A stretch of DNA of 64,000 nt from Planctomycetaceae bacterium (GTDB lineage Bacteria; Planctomycetota; Planctomycetia; Planctomycetales; Planctomycetaceae). Under the pieces are notes generated by a model that did not search any database, was not told where the DNA came from, and was given only the letters and a program-made list of their open reading frames with translations. The stretch is from positions 1-64,000 of the forward strand of contig JAWKUA010000014.1 of NCBI GenBank assembly GCA_041398785.1, written 5' to 3'. Below, piece after piece: positions 1-9,042 of the stretch; within the stretch, counting starts at the first letter, position 1, and each line of letters begins with the position of its first letter. The position numbers were made by a program, and so were the translations under genes.

Positions 1-1
1 G

Positions 2-634
2 GTAATCGCGTCGACGTCGGTCAACCTCGCGGAATTGCTGCGGCAGACCGGTCGACCGCAGGAAGCATTGTCAGTGGCCAACCGGGCCGTCGAGTTTGCG
101 GAAGAGATCTACACCAATCAGGTCGAACCCGTCGACGCGAACACCACGCTGGTACCGGCTCACGGGTGCCGGGCACATGCCCTGCAGGCTCTCGGACGGT
201 ATTCCGACGCCGTCTCCGACTGGGACCGCATCGTCGCCGTTGCCAGGAATCCCGTCCGCCCGGCTCACTTCGTATCGCGAGCCTACTGCATGGTCCAGGC
301 GAAGCAGTTCCACAATGCAGCGGCCGAAGCCATGCGGCTGGCAAGCGAATCTCAGGTTCACCCGGACAATCTCTACAACGTGGCCTGCATTCTGTGCCTG
401 TCCGCTCCGGCGATGCCCGACACCACCGACGCGTCAAACAACGATCAGCCAACGCAGCAGCAATGCGTGGAAACCGCTTTGACGCTGCTGGAACAACTGA
501 ACCAGAGCAAGTACTTCGACGACGCTGCACGAGCCGCGCACGTTCGAGTTGACTCCGATCTGACCGTGCTGCACGACGAGCCGCGGTTCCGACAGTTGTT
601 CCCCGCGACGCCGGATGCTCAAGACGTCCCGTAG
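2..634 (+). CDS. C-terminal TPR region of a larger protein (5' end outside window)
   Basis: The reading frame is open from the first bases of the window and ends at a TAG, so only the last ~210 residues are present. The helical, Ala/Leu-rich sequence contains TPR-like units (for example around LGRYSDAVSDWDRIVAVA) and a tail with YNVACILCLS and DSDLTVLHDEPRFRQLF. In planctomycetes such tails follow the kinase domain of Ser/Thr protein kinases, where the final TPRs end in a 'DpDLdpLr..p.F..L' pattern. Family assignment as a kinase tail is inference, because the catalytic domain would lie upstream of the window. Confidence 0.7.
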   Translation, partial: VIASTSVNLAELLRQTGRPQEALSVANRAVEFAEEIYTNQVEPVDANTTLVPAHGCRAHALQALGRYSDAVSDWDRIVAVARNPVRPAHFVSRAYCMVQAKQFHNAAAEAMRLASESQVHPDNLYNVACILCLSAPAMPDTTDASNNDQPTQQQCVETALTLLEQLNQSKYFDDAARAAHVRVDSDLTVLHDEPRFRQLFPATPDAQDVP

Positions 635-675
635 ATGCGATAAATCGCTGACCAACGGCCGATCGTCCGGGCCGG

Positions 676-2049
676 CTACTTGTCGGCCGGTGCGACTTCC
701 GATGGCACCGACTTCAGGCCGACGGTGTTCACGGCGATGACGCGATAGATGTGCTTCGCGCCGGCGTCGGCGGTCGTGTCGGTGAATTGCATGGGCACCA
801 GCGGCTGCGTGGGTGTGTCGCTGTACTGCAGATTCTGAAAGATCGGACGCCCGAACGGGTTGCGGGCGTTCTCCGGCACGCTGGCCAGAACCTTTCCGTC
901 ACGTTCGATGATGAAGCCTGCCAGACCGCTTTCGACGTCGGCTGCCGCATCCCAGCGAAGTTCGCTGCCGCTTACGCGCAGGTTGCCCGGTGCAGGCGGC
1001 GGAGTTGTATCGGCGACACTTGTGTCCCGAACATATTGCATCCAGCTTTGGGCAATCGCTTCGTTTGGCAGCCATGCTGCCTGCAGTGGATCGCCGTCGA
1101 AGTCTGCAGCCCGAACTGCTTCCGACCCGATGGGCTTCGCCAGCCAGATTCCATCCGCAGGCATGGCGTTAAGCGGTGCGCCGCTGGTTGCCGGAAGTCG
1201 AATGCTCAGACACGCGTCGAGCCACGGAATGGCGAAGTACCGCTGATTGCCACACTCGTGCGACGTCAGCGGATCGACGGCCACACCGATCAGACCGCCT
1301 CTGCCGCGAACTTCACCGAAGAATGCCTGGTTGGCGGGCCATACACCGGCAAAGCGCCCGTTCGTGTCCGTCACGCCTTCCTTCGTCCCGAGGTTACACA
1401 TCACCGGGACGCGAAGCGCCGCGTCGGGCAACTCGTGATGTTTGATGGTCGATCGTTCCGGGTTCGGTTTCAGCAGGGGCACGCCGGAACGGAGCCACGC
1501 GGCCGCCACACGTTCCGGATGCATCAGCAGCATGCCGCCCGCCCAGTGTCCGCCGCCGCTGTGACCCCACAGTGCCCACGGTACCGTTGCAAGCTCCGGA
1601 TGCCCGGACATCTCACCGAGATCTGCCAGGCACTTCTGAAACGCCGCGTCCGATCCATTGCGAGGATCGCACCACATCTGGCAGTCGGCTCCTTCAGGCT
1701 GTTCGTATGACGGAGCCAGCAGCGCACAGCCGTGCTTTTCGGCAAGCGCCTGCCAGTGCAGATCGAAGGCTCCCGTCAGTCCGGACTTGCACGAACCTTC
1801 GCCGCAACCGTGCTGATGGACAACGACGCCTCGCAATACATCGACGCTACCCGGAATCCAGATCGTGTAATTCACCGGAAAGATCAGCTCGCCCGGCTTG
1901 CTGGAACCCTCGTAGCGCACCCGGTAATACGGCGGGGTCGCTTCCGGAAAGACGTCGTACGGAGCGTTCTGTGCAACGACGACCGAGGGCAGAGCGAACA
2001 GCAATACGATGCTGTGACACAACGTCGAAACCGTGCGTGAGAACATCAT
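676..2049 (-). CDS. Secreted alpha/beta hydrolase with C-terminal Fn3-like domain
   Basis: This is a predicted exported protein of about 457 residues. The hydrophobic stretch TLCHSIVLLFALPSVVVAQ follows the tandem ATG at 2049/2046 and looks like a cleavable signal peptide, so that start is preferred over the in-frame ATG at 2103 and TTG at 2112. The mature part has an alpha/beta-hydrolase nucleophile elbow, GHSGGG, with the presumed catalytic Ser near residue 164, and a preceding HQHGCGEGSC segment rich in Cys that may form disulfides. The last ~100 residues (from TTPPPAPGNLRVSG) look like a fibronectin type III fold. It resembles planctomycete esterase/PHB-depolymerase-like proteins; the substrate cannot be read from the sequence. 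It is transcribed away from the acetamidase gene. Confidence 0.7.
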   Translation of the reverse strand: MMFSRTVSTLCHSIVLLFALPSVVVAQNAPYDVFPEATPPYYRVRYEGSSKPGELIFPVNYTIWIPGSVDVLRGVVVHQHGCGEGSCKSGLTGAFDLHWQALAEKHGCALLAPSYEQPEGADCQMWCDPRNGSDAAFQKCLADLGEMSGHPELATVPWALWGHSGGGHWAGGMLLMHPERVAAAWLRSGVPLLKPNPERSTIKHHELPDAALRVPVMCNLGTKEGVTDTNGRFAGVWPANQAFFGEVRGRGGLIGVAVDPLTSHECGNQRYFAIPWLDACLSIRLPATSGAPLNAMPADGIWLAKPIGSEAVRAADFDGDPLQAAWLPNEAIAQSWMQYVRDTSVADTTPPPAPGNLRVSGSELRWDAAADVESGLAGFIIERDGKVLASVPENARNPFGRPIFQNLQYSDTPTQPLVPMQFTDTTADAGAKHIYRVIAVNTVGLKSVPSEVAPADK

Positions 2050-2353
2050 GTGGACCCTGTCGCAAGCTGGATTTGGATTCACCGGAATGATCAACGCCGG
2101 CATTGTGAACAATCCGCCGCGTCGCCGGTACCGAATGAGCGTCGACGACAGCCGTCAAGCGCTGGTGAACGGTCTGGCTGTCGTCGCCATGAACTACAAC
2201 GGGATGTTTCGTCAGGTGCGCGACAGCGGACGTCCTCAGATCGATTTGTCGCGACCACCGCCTCGCGCGTGGCTGTCGCTTGCCTTCACGAGCGTTGGCA
2301 AACAAGCTGTGCCGGTTCTGAACCGCTGATAACCCCGTTTCACGAGAACCGCG
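2050..2353. other. Intergenic region between divergent genes
   Basis: About 300 bases separate the minus-strand hydrolase from the plus-strand acetamidase. It should hold both promoters, but I see no convincing -35/-10 pair. A 98-codon plus-strand frame at 2033-2329 crosses the region but overlaps the 5' end of the hydrolase gene and has no recognisable domain, so it is not called. Confidence 0.4.
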
Positions 2354-3236
2354 ATGCAGCGACTTTCGATCGGTCCACTCTATTACGAATTCAGTCGTCA
2401 CAATGAACCGCGGCTGACGATCCGGCCGGGCGAAACGCTGCAGGTCGAATCGGAGGACGCCTTTTCCGGACAGATTCGCACCAACGACGACCGGCGCGAC
2501 AAGTCAAAACGCCCGTTCGGGAATCCTCAGACGGGCCCGATTCTGGTCGAAGGTGCCGGCCCCGGCGATACGCTGGCGGTCACGATTGACGACATCCAGC
2601 CACTGATCGGCCAATGCGCCACGCGCACCAGTGATCCCAGACAACTCGCGCAGTGGCTGGGCGACGATTGCCCGCACGGCACACATGTCTGCCCGATCCG
2701 CGACGGCCTGATTTACTGGAGCGACCGGATCACGCTGCCCTATCGGCCGATGCTGGGCTGCATCGGAACGGCGCCCGGCACAGGCGTTCCGACAACCGGT
2801 CCTGCCGGACCGCATGGCGGCAACATGGACATCATCGAAACCTGCCCCGGCAACACCGTGTATCTGCCGGTGTTTGTCGAAGGTGCCTACCTGTATCTGG
2901 GTGACGCCCACGCAGCCATGGGCCACGGCGAACTGTCGGCAAGCGGTCTGGAAATGCCGGCGCGCGACAACCATCACCGTGAACCTCCTCAGGAATCAGT
3001 CGATCCCCGCGCGCATTGAATCTCCGGACGAAATCATGACGATCGCAACAGGGTGTCCGATGGAACGGTCTGTCGCTCAGGCGTTTGCCTGGCTGATCCT
3101 GTGGATGGAATCTGACTACGGCTGGAACCGCTGGCGCTACGACCTGCTGACTCATGCGGCACAGATTTCGGTCGGGTACTACGACATCGGAACCGTCGCC
3201 ACAAAGATCGCAAAGTCCCTGGTGCAACTGTCCTGA
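2354..3236 (+). pseudogene. Acetamidase/formamidase family protein, frameshifted
   Basis: The family hydrolyses small amides such as formamide and acetamide. From ATG 2354 the protein reads well through GNPQTGPILVEGAGPGD, the GAGPHGGNMD-like segment (PAGPHGGNMDI) and GDAHAAMGHGELSASGLEMPA. It then loses the family pattern and stops at 3019 (PQESVDPRAH). The expected continuation (TITVNLLRN, IPARIESPDEIMTIATG, AQISVGYYDIGTVA) is in the +1 frame and ends at 3236. The shift lies between about 2950 and 2970, where the sequence has a GCGCGCG run; one extra base there, or two missing, explains it. The joined length (~293 aa) is normal for the family. It is either a recent inactivating mutation or a sequencing error. 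Confidence 0.8.
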
Positions 3237-3269
3237 ACGAAGTCGTCCTGATAACGGAACCCGGATCTG

Positions 3270-4028
3270 ATGAACGAACGCGAACTGAACAACCGCACTG
3301 TTCTGGTCACCGGAGGTTCGCGGGGCATTGGCCGCGAATGCTGTTTGCGACTGGCCGAAGCCGGCGCGAAGGTCGCGGTCAACTACCGAGCCGGCGCCGA
3401 AGCCGCCCGCCACGTTGTGGAACAGATCCGCGCCGGCGGCGGAACAGCGATTTCCTGTCCGGGCGATGTCTCTCAGCCCGCTCAGGTCGATGCGATGATT
3501 GCTCAGGTCCGAAGCGAACTGGGTCCGATCGAATTACTGGTCAACAATGCGGGTGTGTTCGAATTCACGACACACGACAGGGCTTCGTTCGAAACCTGGA
3601 AGACGATGCTGGATATCAATCTGACGGGCTGTTACCTGACCACCTGGGCGGTCAAGGACGAAATGATCGAACGTGGTTTCGGGCGCATCGTGAATGTCTC
3701 GTCGATCGCCGGCCTGGTGGCTCGCCCGATGTCGATTGCCTATTCGGTCAGCAAGGCGGGTGTTGTGGCACTGACACGCAGCCTGGCGGCCGCCGTCGCC
3801 GAACACAATGTTCGCGTGAATGCTGTCGCCCCCGGATTGGTCGACACGGAGATTCTGTCCGGCGTCGATCACGATTCTCTGAATGCGCTGATCGCATCGA
3901 CTCCGATGAAACGCATCGGAAACGCGAAGGAAATTGCGGAACTTGTCCTGTTCCTGCTGTCCGAACGGTCCAGCTTTACGACCGGCCAGACGATCGTTGC
4001 CAGCGGCGGTCGAGTGATGCTGCCATAA
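3270..4028 (+). CDS. SDR-family oxidoreductase, FabG-like 3-oxoacyl-ACP reductase
   Basis: This is a short-chain dehydrogenase/reductase of 252 residues, the usual length. The NAD(P)-binding motif TGGSRGIG is at residues 14-21 and NNAG at 92-95. The catalytic Ser is in VNVSSIAG (about 144-145), and the YxxxK pair is Tyr158/Lys162 in AYSVSKAG. The C-terminal PMKRIGNAKEIAELVLFL and TGQTIVASGG segments are typical of FabG-type enzymes. It lies 33 bases after the acetamidase remnant and may be cotranscribed with it. The core fabG gene normally sits with other fatty-acid genes, which are absent here, so this is probably a paralogue of unknown substrate. Confidence 0.85.
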   Translation: MNERELNNRTVLVTGGSRGIGRECCLRLAEAGAKVAVNYRAGAEAARHVVEQIRAGGGTAISCPGDVSQPAQVDAMIAQVRSELGPIELLVNNAGVFEFTTHDRASFETWKTMLDINLTGCYLTTWAVKDEMIERGFGRIVNVSSIAGLVARPMSIAYSVSKAGVVALTRSLAAAVAEHNVRVNAVAPGLVDTEILSGVDHDSLNALIASTPMKRIGNAKEIAELVLFLLSERSSFTTGQTIVASGGRVMLP

Positions 4029-4107
4029 CAGGCGTCCGGACAACACTGAACAGTGATCCGACCAATGACCGGCGCTGCATGCACACCGGGAATCGTTGAG
4101 CGCCCGT

Positions 4108-4116
4108 TGTTATACT
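4108..4116 (+). promoter_or_regulatory. Extended -10 promoter candidate for the 4237-10371 gene set
   Basis: The sequence TGT-TATACT (TATACT at 4111-4116, TG two bases earlier) matches an extended -10 element. No good -35 is present at the usual distance. Transcription from here would give a leader of about 115 bases before the ATG at 4237. Confidence 0.5.
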
Positions 4117-4236
4117 CTGGACCTTGCAACTCCGCGAAGCCCGTGCGTATCCTGCATATCCTTCCTCACGGATTTCTGGTTCACGCCCGAAACTGCCTTC
4201 CTGTGTAATGCCGCCCGTAGCCATAAGGAGTCCGAC

Positions 4237-6747
4237 ATGACCGACGCCGGACTGACATGGCGCAGTGTCTTCGGAACTCCGCTTTGTGCCGCCGTCCTGA
4301 CACTGGTGACCGGCGGTGCTTCTGCCGCTCCTCCCGATCCGCTGCTCACGACCGTGTTCCCGGCCGGATGTTCGGCAGGCACGACGACGGAACTGACGCT
4401 GTCCGGCACTGATCTTGAGGAACTGCGCACGGTGCAGTGCAATGCCGACGGAGTCGCGTTTGAATTCGTGGAAGCGAATCGCGTTCGCATCAGCGTGCCG
4501 GACGATGCGGTTCCGGGGTACTACGACATTCGGGCTGTGACGTCGCATGGAATCAGTTCGCCGCGAACCTTCGTGATCAGCCATCAGGAGGAGTTCACCG
4601 AAACGGAACCGAATTCCGGGCTGCCGGACGCTCAGCGGGTTCCGATGAATGCCGTCATCAACGGACAGATCAGTGAATCGGGTGATGCTGACTGCTTTCG
4701 CTTCGACGCCGTCGCCGGGCAGCGAGTGATCATCGACTGCGCGGCCCGCCGGATCGATTCCCAACTGCGTGCCGTCCTGAAAGTGTTCAGCGATCAGGGT
4801 CGTCAGCTTGCCGTAAACCGCGGTTACTTCGGCGTCGATCCGCTGATCGATTTTGAAGTTCCCGCGGACGGGCCATACATCGTCCAGGTGCAGGACCTGA
4901 CGTCAGCCGGCGGCGGTCAGCATCTCTATCGGCTCGACATCAGCAGCACACCGCGCGTCCTGTTCACTCGGCCGGATATCATTCAATACGGCCAGTCAGC
5001 GAAGGTCGAATTGTTCGGCTGGAACCTGAGTCCCGGTTCCAAAACGAACATCGCTCCGTCAGGGACACTGCAAACGGTCACGGTCCACCTCCGGGCACCG
5101 CCGAAACCATCGGCATCGGGCGATTCTTCTGAGACGGTTTACACAGCGACATCGTCAAGCCCCGCGATCGCGCAAAGGCCGCCGGCGTCAGCGGCGGTGA
5201 GCGACGAATTTGCCTGGCACCTGCCTCATTCGTCGGCGGCGATCACGTTCGGGCTGACCGACGTTCCCGTTGTCGTCTCCCGCGCCGGGATCCATTCACC
5301 AGAGTCTGCGCAGAATGTCCAGGTACCATGCATCGTTGCAGGACAGCTTGCGGAATTGCACCAGCAGGACTGGTTCGCATTCGATGCTCGGCGCGGTGAG
5401 GTCTTCCACATCGAAGTCATCGCCGATCGCCTGCAGTCGCCGGTTGATCCGGAGATCAGTGTCTGCGACGAAACCGGCGATCGGGAACTGGCCTGCTTCA
5501 GAGACGAAGTGCGAAACATCGGCGGGACGATGTGTTCGACCAGTCACCTGGACCCGTGCGGTCGCTGGGTTGCTCCGGTGGACGGCAGGTTTCTGATTAA
5601 CGTCCGAAACATCGGCGGCGGAGCTGCCAGGGATCCGCGTCGAATTTATCGGCTCAGCGTTCGCCGCGAGGAACCGGGATTTCAACTGGTGGCGGTACCG
5701 CGCCGCGATGGATTCGGACGCGTGAATCTCCGTCGCGGAGGACGGGAAATTCTCGACATCGTCGCTCTGCGTCAGCGCGGTTTCAGCGGGGCGATTCGAA
5801 TTTCCGCGGACGATCTGCCGTCGGGTGTCGAATGTCCGGATGTGTGGCTGGGGCCGGATGTCGAACGCGGCGTGATCGTTGTGTCGGCGGACCAGGCGGC
5901 CGACGACGCACTCGGAGTTCTCAGACTGACCGGGACGGCCGAAGGTTGCGACGCAGTTTCCGTTCGGTCGGCCACCGTGGTCAGACCGGACACTCCGCAG
6001 GTCTGGAGCCGGCTGACGTCACAGACGCCGCTGGCCGTCACCGGCGATGCGCCGCTGGCGGTCACCGCAAGTGCCGAAGAAATCCTGGAACACCATATCT
6101 ACGGACCGTTGCAGGTTGAGCATGCTCCGGGCAGTGTGCTGGACGTGGCGGTGCAGATCGATCGGCGCGACGGCGACCAGGGGGCTCCCGTGCGACTTTC
6201 CGCGGTCGGCCTTCCCGCACTGATTCGTGATGAAACGGCCGTGATTCCGCAGGGACAGCACAGGGGCTATATCAGCTTCTACCTGCCGCCGTCGCTTGCT
6301 CCCGGCCGCTATTCGCTGGCCATTCAGGCGGAAACAACAGTGCCGACTCCCGACCAGAAGTCCGAGCAAATCGTCGCTATCAGCAATGCTGTGACGTTCC
6401 GCGTCAAGCCGGCCGCGTTTCTTATTGAAGCTGATCGATTCGCGCCGAAAGTCGTGCAGCGCGGGGAGACGTTTCAGATTCGGTACGCATCGCGGCGGCA
6501 GAACGGCTTTATCGGGAAGATGCACACGGAACTCGCGGCCCCCGGAGTCATCACCAATGTTCCCGGACTGCGCAGCCGCGGCGAAACGTTCGTCGGGCAG
6601 ACGGATACCGGTTCGCTGCAGATTGAAGTCAACGCTGACGCGCCGCTGGGACATCAGCAGTTTCTCAGACTGTTTACCGTTGGTGTCGTGGAAGATGAGC
6701 CCGTGTTTTTTGGCAGTTGTTTTGTGCCTCTGGAAGTTGTGGAATGA
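4237..6747 (+). CDS. Large secreted prepeptidase-like (PPC) domain protein
   Basis: This is an exported protein of 836 residues. The ATG at 4237 is chosen over upstream in-frame starts because AAGGAG lies 8 bases before it and a signal peptide follows directly (LCAAVLTLVTGGASA). The mature protein starts with an IPT/TIG-like beta region (VFPAGCSAGTTTELTLSGTDL). At least two prepeptidase C-terminal-like beta domains follow, each with a typical 'GDADCFRFDAVAGQRVIID' or 'DWFAFDARRGEVFHIEV' core, and then further beta-rich domains. It has no catalytic motif I can name. The gene overlaps the DUF1549 gene by 4 bases (ATGA), so the two are translationally coupled. Planctomycetes carry many such units; their role is thought to involve extracytoplasmic polymer binding or degradation. 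Confidence 0.75.
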   Translation: MTDAGLTWRSVFGTPLCAAVLTLVTGGASAAPPDPLLTTVFPAGCSAGTTTELTLSGTDLEELRTVQCNADGVAFEFVEANRVRISVPDDAVPGYYDIRAVTSHGISSPRTFVISHQEEFTETEPNSGLPDAQRVPMNAVINGQISESGDADCFRFDAVAGQRVIIDCAARRIDSQLRAVLKVFSDQGRQLAVNRGYFGVDPLIDFEVPADGPYIVQVQDLTSAGGGQHLYRLDISSTPRVLFTRPDIIQYGQSAKVELFGWNLSPGSKTNIAPSGTLQTVTVHLRAPPKPSASGDSSETVYTATSSSPAIAQRPPASAAVSDEFAWHLPHSSAAITFGLTDVPVVVSRAGIHSPESAQNVQVPCIVAGQLAELHQQDWFAFDARRGEVFHIEVIADRLQSPVDPEISVCDETGDRELACFRDEVRNIGGTMCSTSHLDPCGRWVAPVDGRFLINVRNIGGGAARDPRRIYRLSVRREEPGFQLVAVPRRDGFGRVNLRRGGREILDIVALRQRGFSGAIRISADDLPSGVECPDVWLGPDVERGVIVVSADQAADDALGVLRLTGTAEGCDAVSVRSATVVRPDTPQVWSRLTSQTPLAVTGDAPLAVTASAEEILEHHIYGPLQVEHAPGSVLDVAVQIDRRDGDQGAPVRLSAVGLPALIRDETAVIPQGQHRGYISFYLPPSLAPGRYSLAIQAETTVPTPDQKSEQIVAISNAVTFRVKPAAFLIEADRFAPKVVQRGETFQIRYASRRQNGFIGKMHTELAAPGVITNVPGLRSRGETFVGQTDTGSLQIEVNADAPLGHQQFLRLFTVGVVEDEPVFFGSCFVPLEVVE

Positions 6748-8990
6748 AGCATCCCATGACCGTGACAACAACAACTCGCGCTGTGCTGCTGTTACTGGGA
6801 GTGCTGGTTCCGCTCGGTTCCGGAGCTTCCGCCGCGGACAGCGTACCGGTTCGGTTCGCGACGGATGTCGTGCCGGTATTGACTCGGCTGGGTTGCAACG
6901 GCGGCGGCTGTCACGGCAAGGCCACTGGCCAGAACGGATTTCGCCTATCGCTGCTGGGCTTCGAACCCGACTTCGACCATGAGGCGATCGTGCGGGAAGG
7001 CCGCGGTCGTCGGCTGTTTCCCGCAGCTCCGGAGCAAAGTCTTCTGCTGCTGAAGGCGACTGCCGCATCACCGCACGGCGGTGGAAAACGGCTCGATCCC
7101 GCCAGCGACGATTACCGACTTTTGCTGCGGTGGATCGTCGAAGGTGCCCGCCCGGCGGATGTGTCTGATCCGACAATTGAACGCATTGAAGTGACGGCGC
7201 CCGAACAGACGCTGACCCCCGGTTCGTCGATACAACTGTCCGTCGTCGCGTGGTTCTCGGACGGCACTTCACGCGATGTCACGCGGCAGTCAGTATTTCA
7301 GTCCAACGAACCCGATATCGCCGACGTGGACGAAAGCGGTCTGCTGACGACCGGCACTCAGGCCGGAATCGTCGCCGTGATGGCTCGGTTCGGAGACCAG
7401 ATTGCTTCCTTCGGCACAGTTTTGCCGTTCGCGCGTGACGCAGCGGCGGCTGCAGAAGCCGAACGAAGACTCAGTGAACTCGAACAGGTCGTCGGCGATT
7501 CTGAATTCGATCGCTTGCTGATGCAGCAGTGGCGGCGACTGGGAATTGTGCCGTCGGAGCCAGCGGACGACGCCACGTTTCTGCGCAGGGCCACGATCGA
7601 CATCTGCGGCACGCTTCCCACGGTGGCGGAAATTCAGGACTACACCAATGATGTCCGTCCCGATAAGCGCGCCCGTCTGATCGACCGACTGTTGGAGCGG
7701 CCCGAATACGCAAGCTACTTCGCACTGAAGTGGGCCGATATTCTTCAGAATCGCGGTGCCGGATATTCCACCAGCCGCCAAAGGGCCGGGACAACACTGT
7801 TCGCCGGCTGGGTTCGTGATTCGCTGGCCGCCAACAAGCCGTATGACCAGTTTGTGTCCGAGATTCTGACTGCCAGCGGAAGCCAGAGCGAGAATCCGCC
7901 GACAATCTGGTATCGCACGGTTCGTAAGTCGCCGGAGTACGTGGAATCGGTGGCTCAGGCGTTTCTGGGTGTTCGCATTCAGTGTGCTCAGTGTCATCAT
8001 CATCCGGCGGAACGGTGGAGCCAGGCGGATTACTACGGCCTGGCCGCCGTGTTCGCACGCGTTGGTCGAAAGGGCGGATTTGCCGATGCCGAAGTCCCGA
8101 CGAACGAAACGATTTTCGTCAGTGACACGGGACAGGTTGTGCATCCGAGAACTCAGGAAGTGCTTCGTCCCACGGCACTCGGCGGCGAAATCTTTGAAAT
8201 CCGCCGCCATGAAGATCCTCGCGTCAAACTCGCCGAATGGATGGCACGTCCTGACAATCCCTTCTTCGCGCGGACGATGGTCAATCGCATGTGGGCTCAC
8301 TTCCTGGGTCGCGGGATCATTCATCCCATCGATGACGCCCGCAGCACGAATCCGCCGAGCAATCCGGAGCTGCTGGATGCTCTGTCAAACGACTTCATCG
8401 CCAGCGGTTTCGACATCAAACACCTGATTCGCAGGATTGCCGGCAGCTATGCCTACCGGCTGGAATCAATTCCGAACGACAGCAATGCCGGAGACACACA
8501 ATCCTTCGCGCGCTTTTATCCCCGGCGACTGCCGGCGGAAGTTCTGCTGGATGGATTCAGCCAGGTTCTGGAAGTGCCGACGGAATTTCCGGGAGGCATC
8601 CCCGTCGGAACGAGAGCGATCGATCTGCCGGATGAAAATGTTCCCGCCGGCTTTCTGGATGTTTTCGGCCGCCCGGCGCGGATGTCGGCCTGCGAATGCG
8701 AACGAGTCGACGCGCCGGCGCTGACTCAGGCGCTGGAACTTGTGAACTCCGCCGAGATCCAGCGAAAACTCGTGCATGAAGACGGATACGCTCAGCGCGT
8801 GGCAGCCGGCAATCAGCCTGCTGCGCGGCAAGCCACGGAAATGTTCCTGAAGACTCTGGGAAGACCGCCGCGCCCCGAAGAACTTGACGTGGCTGTTGAG
8901 TTTCTGGAATCACAGTCGGACAAGGCCGAAGCGTGCCGCTCGCTGCTCTGGTCACTGCTCGCGACGAACGAATTTCTGTTCAATCATTAA
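6744..8990 (+). CDS. DUF1549/DUF1553 planctomycete cytochrome-like protein with Ig-like domain
   Basis: This is a secreted protein of 748 residues. The start is the ATG at 6744 inside the ATGA overlap, followed by a signal peptide (AVLLLLGVLVPLGSGASAA). The N-terminus carries CNGGGCHGK (Cys51, Cys56, His57), the CX4CH pattern of this family. A bacterial Ig-like (BIG2) segment follows (ERIEVTAPEQTLTPGSSIQL through GIVAVMA). DUF1549 comes next with a classical CXXCH haem c motif (Cys414-Ala-Gln-Cys417-His418). The C-terminal DUF1553 part includes RTMVNRMWAHFLGRGI. The family is highly expanded in planctomycetes and its biochemical role is unsettled. It is encoded together with the DUF1501 protein, its usual partner. 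Confidence 0.9.
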   Translation: MKHPMTVTTTTRAVLLLLGVLVPLGSGASAADSVPVRFATDVVPVLTRLGCNGGGCHGKATGQNGFRLSLLGFEPDFDHEAIVREGRGRRLFPAAPEQSLLLLKATAASPHGGGKRLDPASDDYRLLLRWIVEGARPADVSDPTIERIEVTAPEQTLTPGSSIQLSVVAWFSDGTSRDVTRQSVFQSNEPDIADVDESGLLTTGTQAGIVAVMARFGDQIASFGTVLPFARDAAAAAEAERRLSELEQVVGDSEFDRLLMQQWRRLGIVPSEPADDATFLRRATIDICGTLPTVAEIQDYTNDVRPDKRARLIDRLLERPEYASYFALKWADILQNRGAGYSTSRQRAGTTLFAGWVRDSLAANKPYDQFVSEILTASGSQSENPPTIWYRTVRKSPEYVESVAQAFLGVRIQCAQCHHHPAERWSQADYYGLAAVFARVGRKGGFADAEVPTNETIFVSDTGQVVHPRTQEVLRPTALGGEIFEIRRHEDPRVKLAEWMARPDNPFFARTMVNRMWAHFLGRGIIHPIDDARSTNPPSNPELLDALSNDFIASGFDIKHLIRRIAGSYAYRLESIPNDSNAGDTQSFARFYPRRLPAEVLLDGFSQVLEVPTEFPGGIPVGTRAIDLPDENVPAGFLDVFGRPARMSACECERVDAPALTQALELVNSAEIQRKLVHEDGYAQRVAAGNQPAARQATEMFLKTLGRPPRPEELDVAVEFLESQSDKAEACRSLLWSLLATNEFLFNH

Positions 8991-9042
8991 CACCGCCGAA
9001 GGGGAGCGGCATTCGTTCGCTCTTGTCGGGGAGACTTCCATC

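Noticed and set aside
751..1710. Long plus-strand frame of 319 codons
   Set aside because: It is antisense to the hydrolase gene, whose frame has a signal peptide and GHSGGG motif; the antisense translation has no recognisable feature.
2033..2329. 98-codon plus-strand frame upstream of the acetamidase
   Set aside because: It overlaps the start of the divergent hydrolase gene and shows no domain, signal or Shine-Dalgarno.
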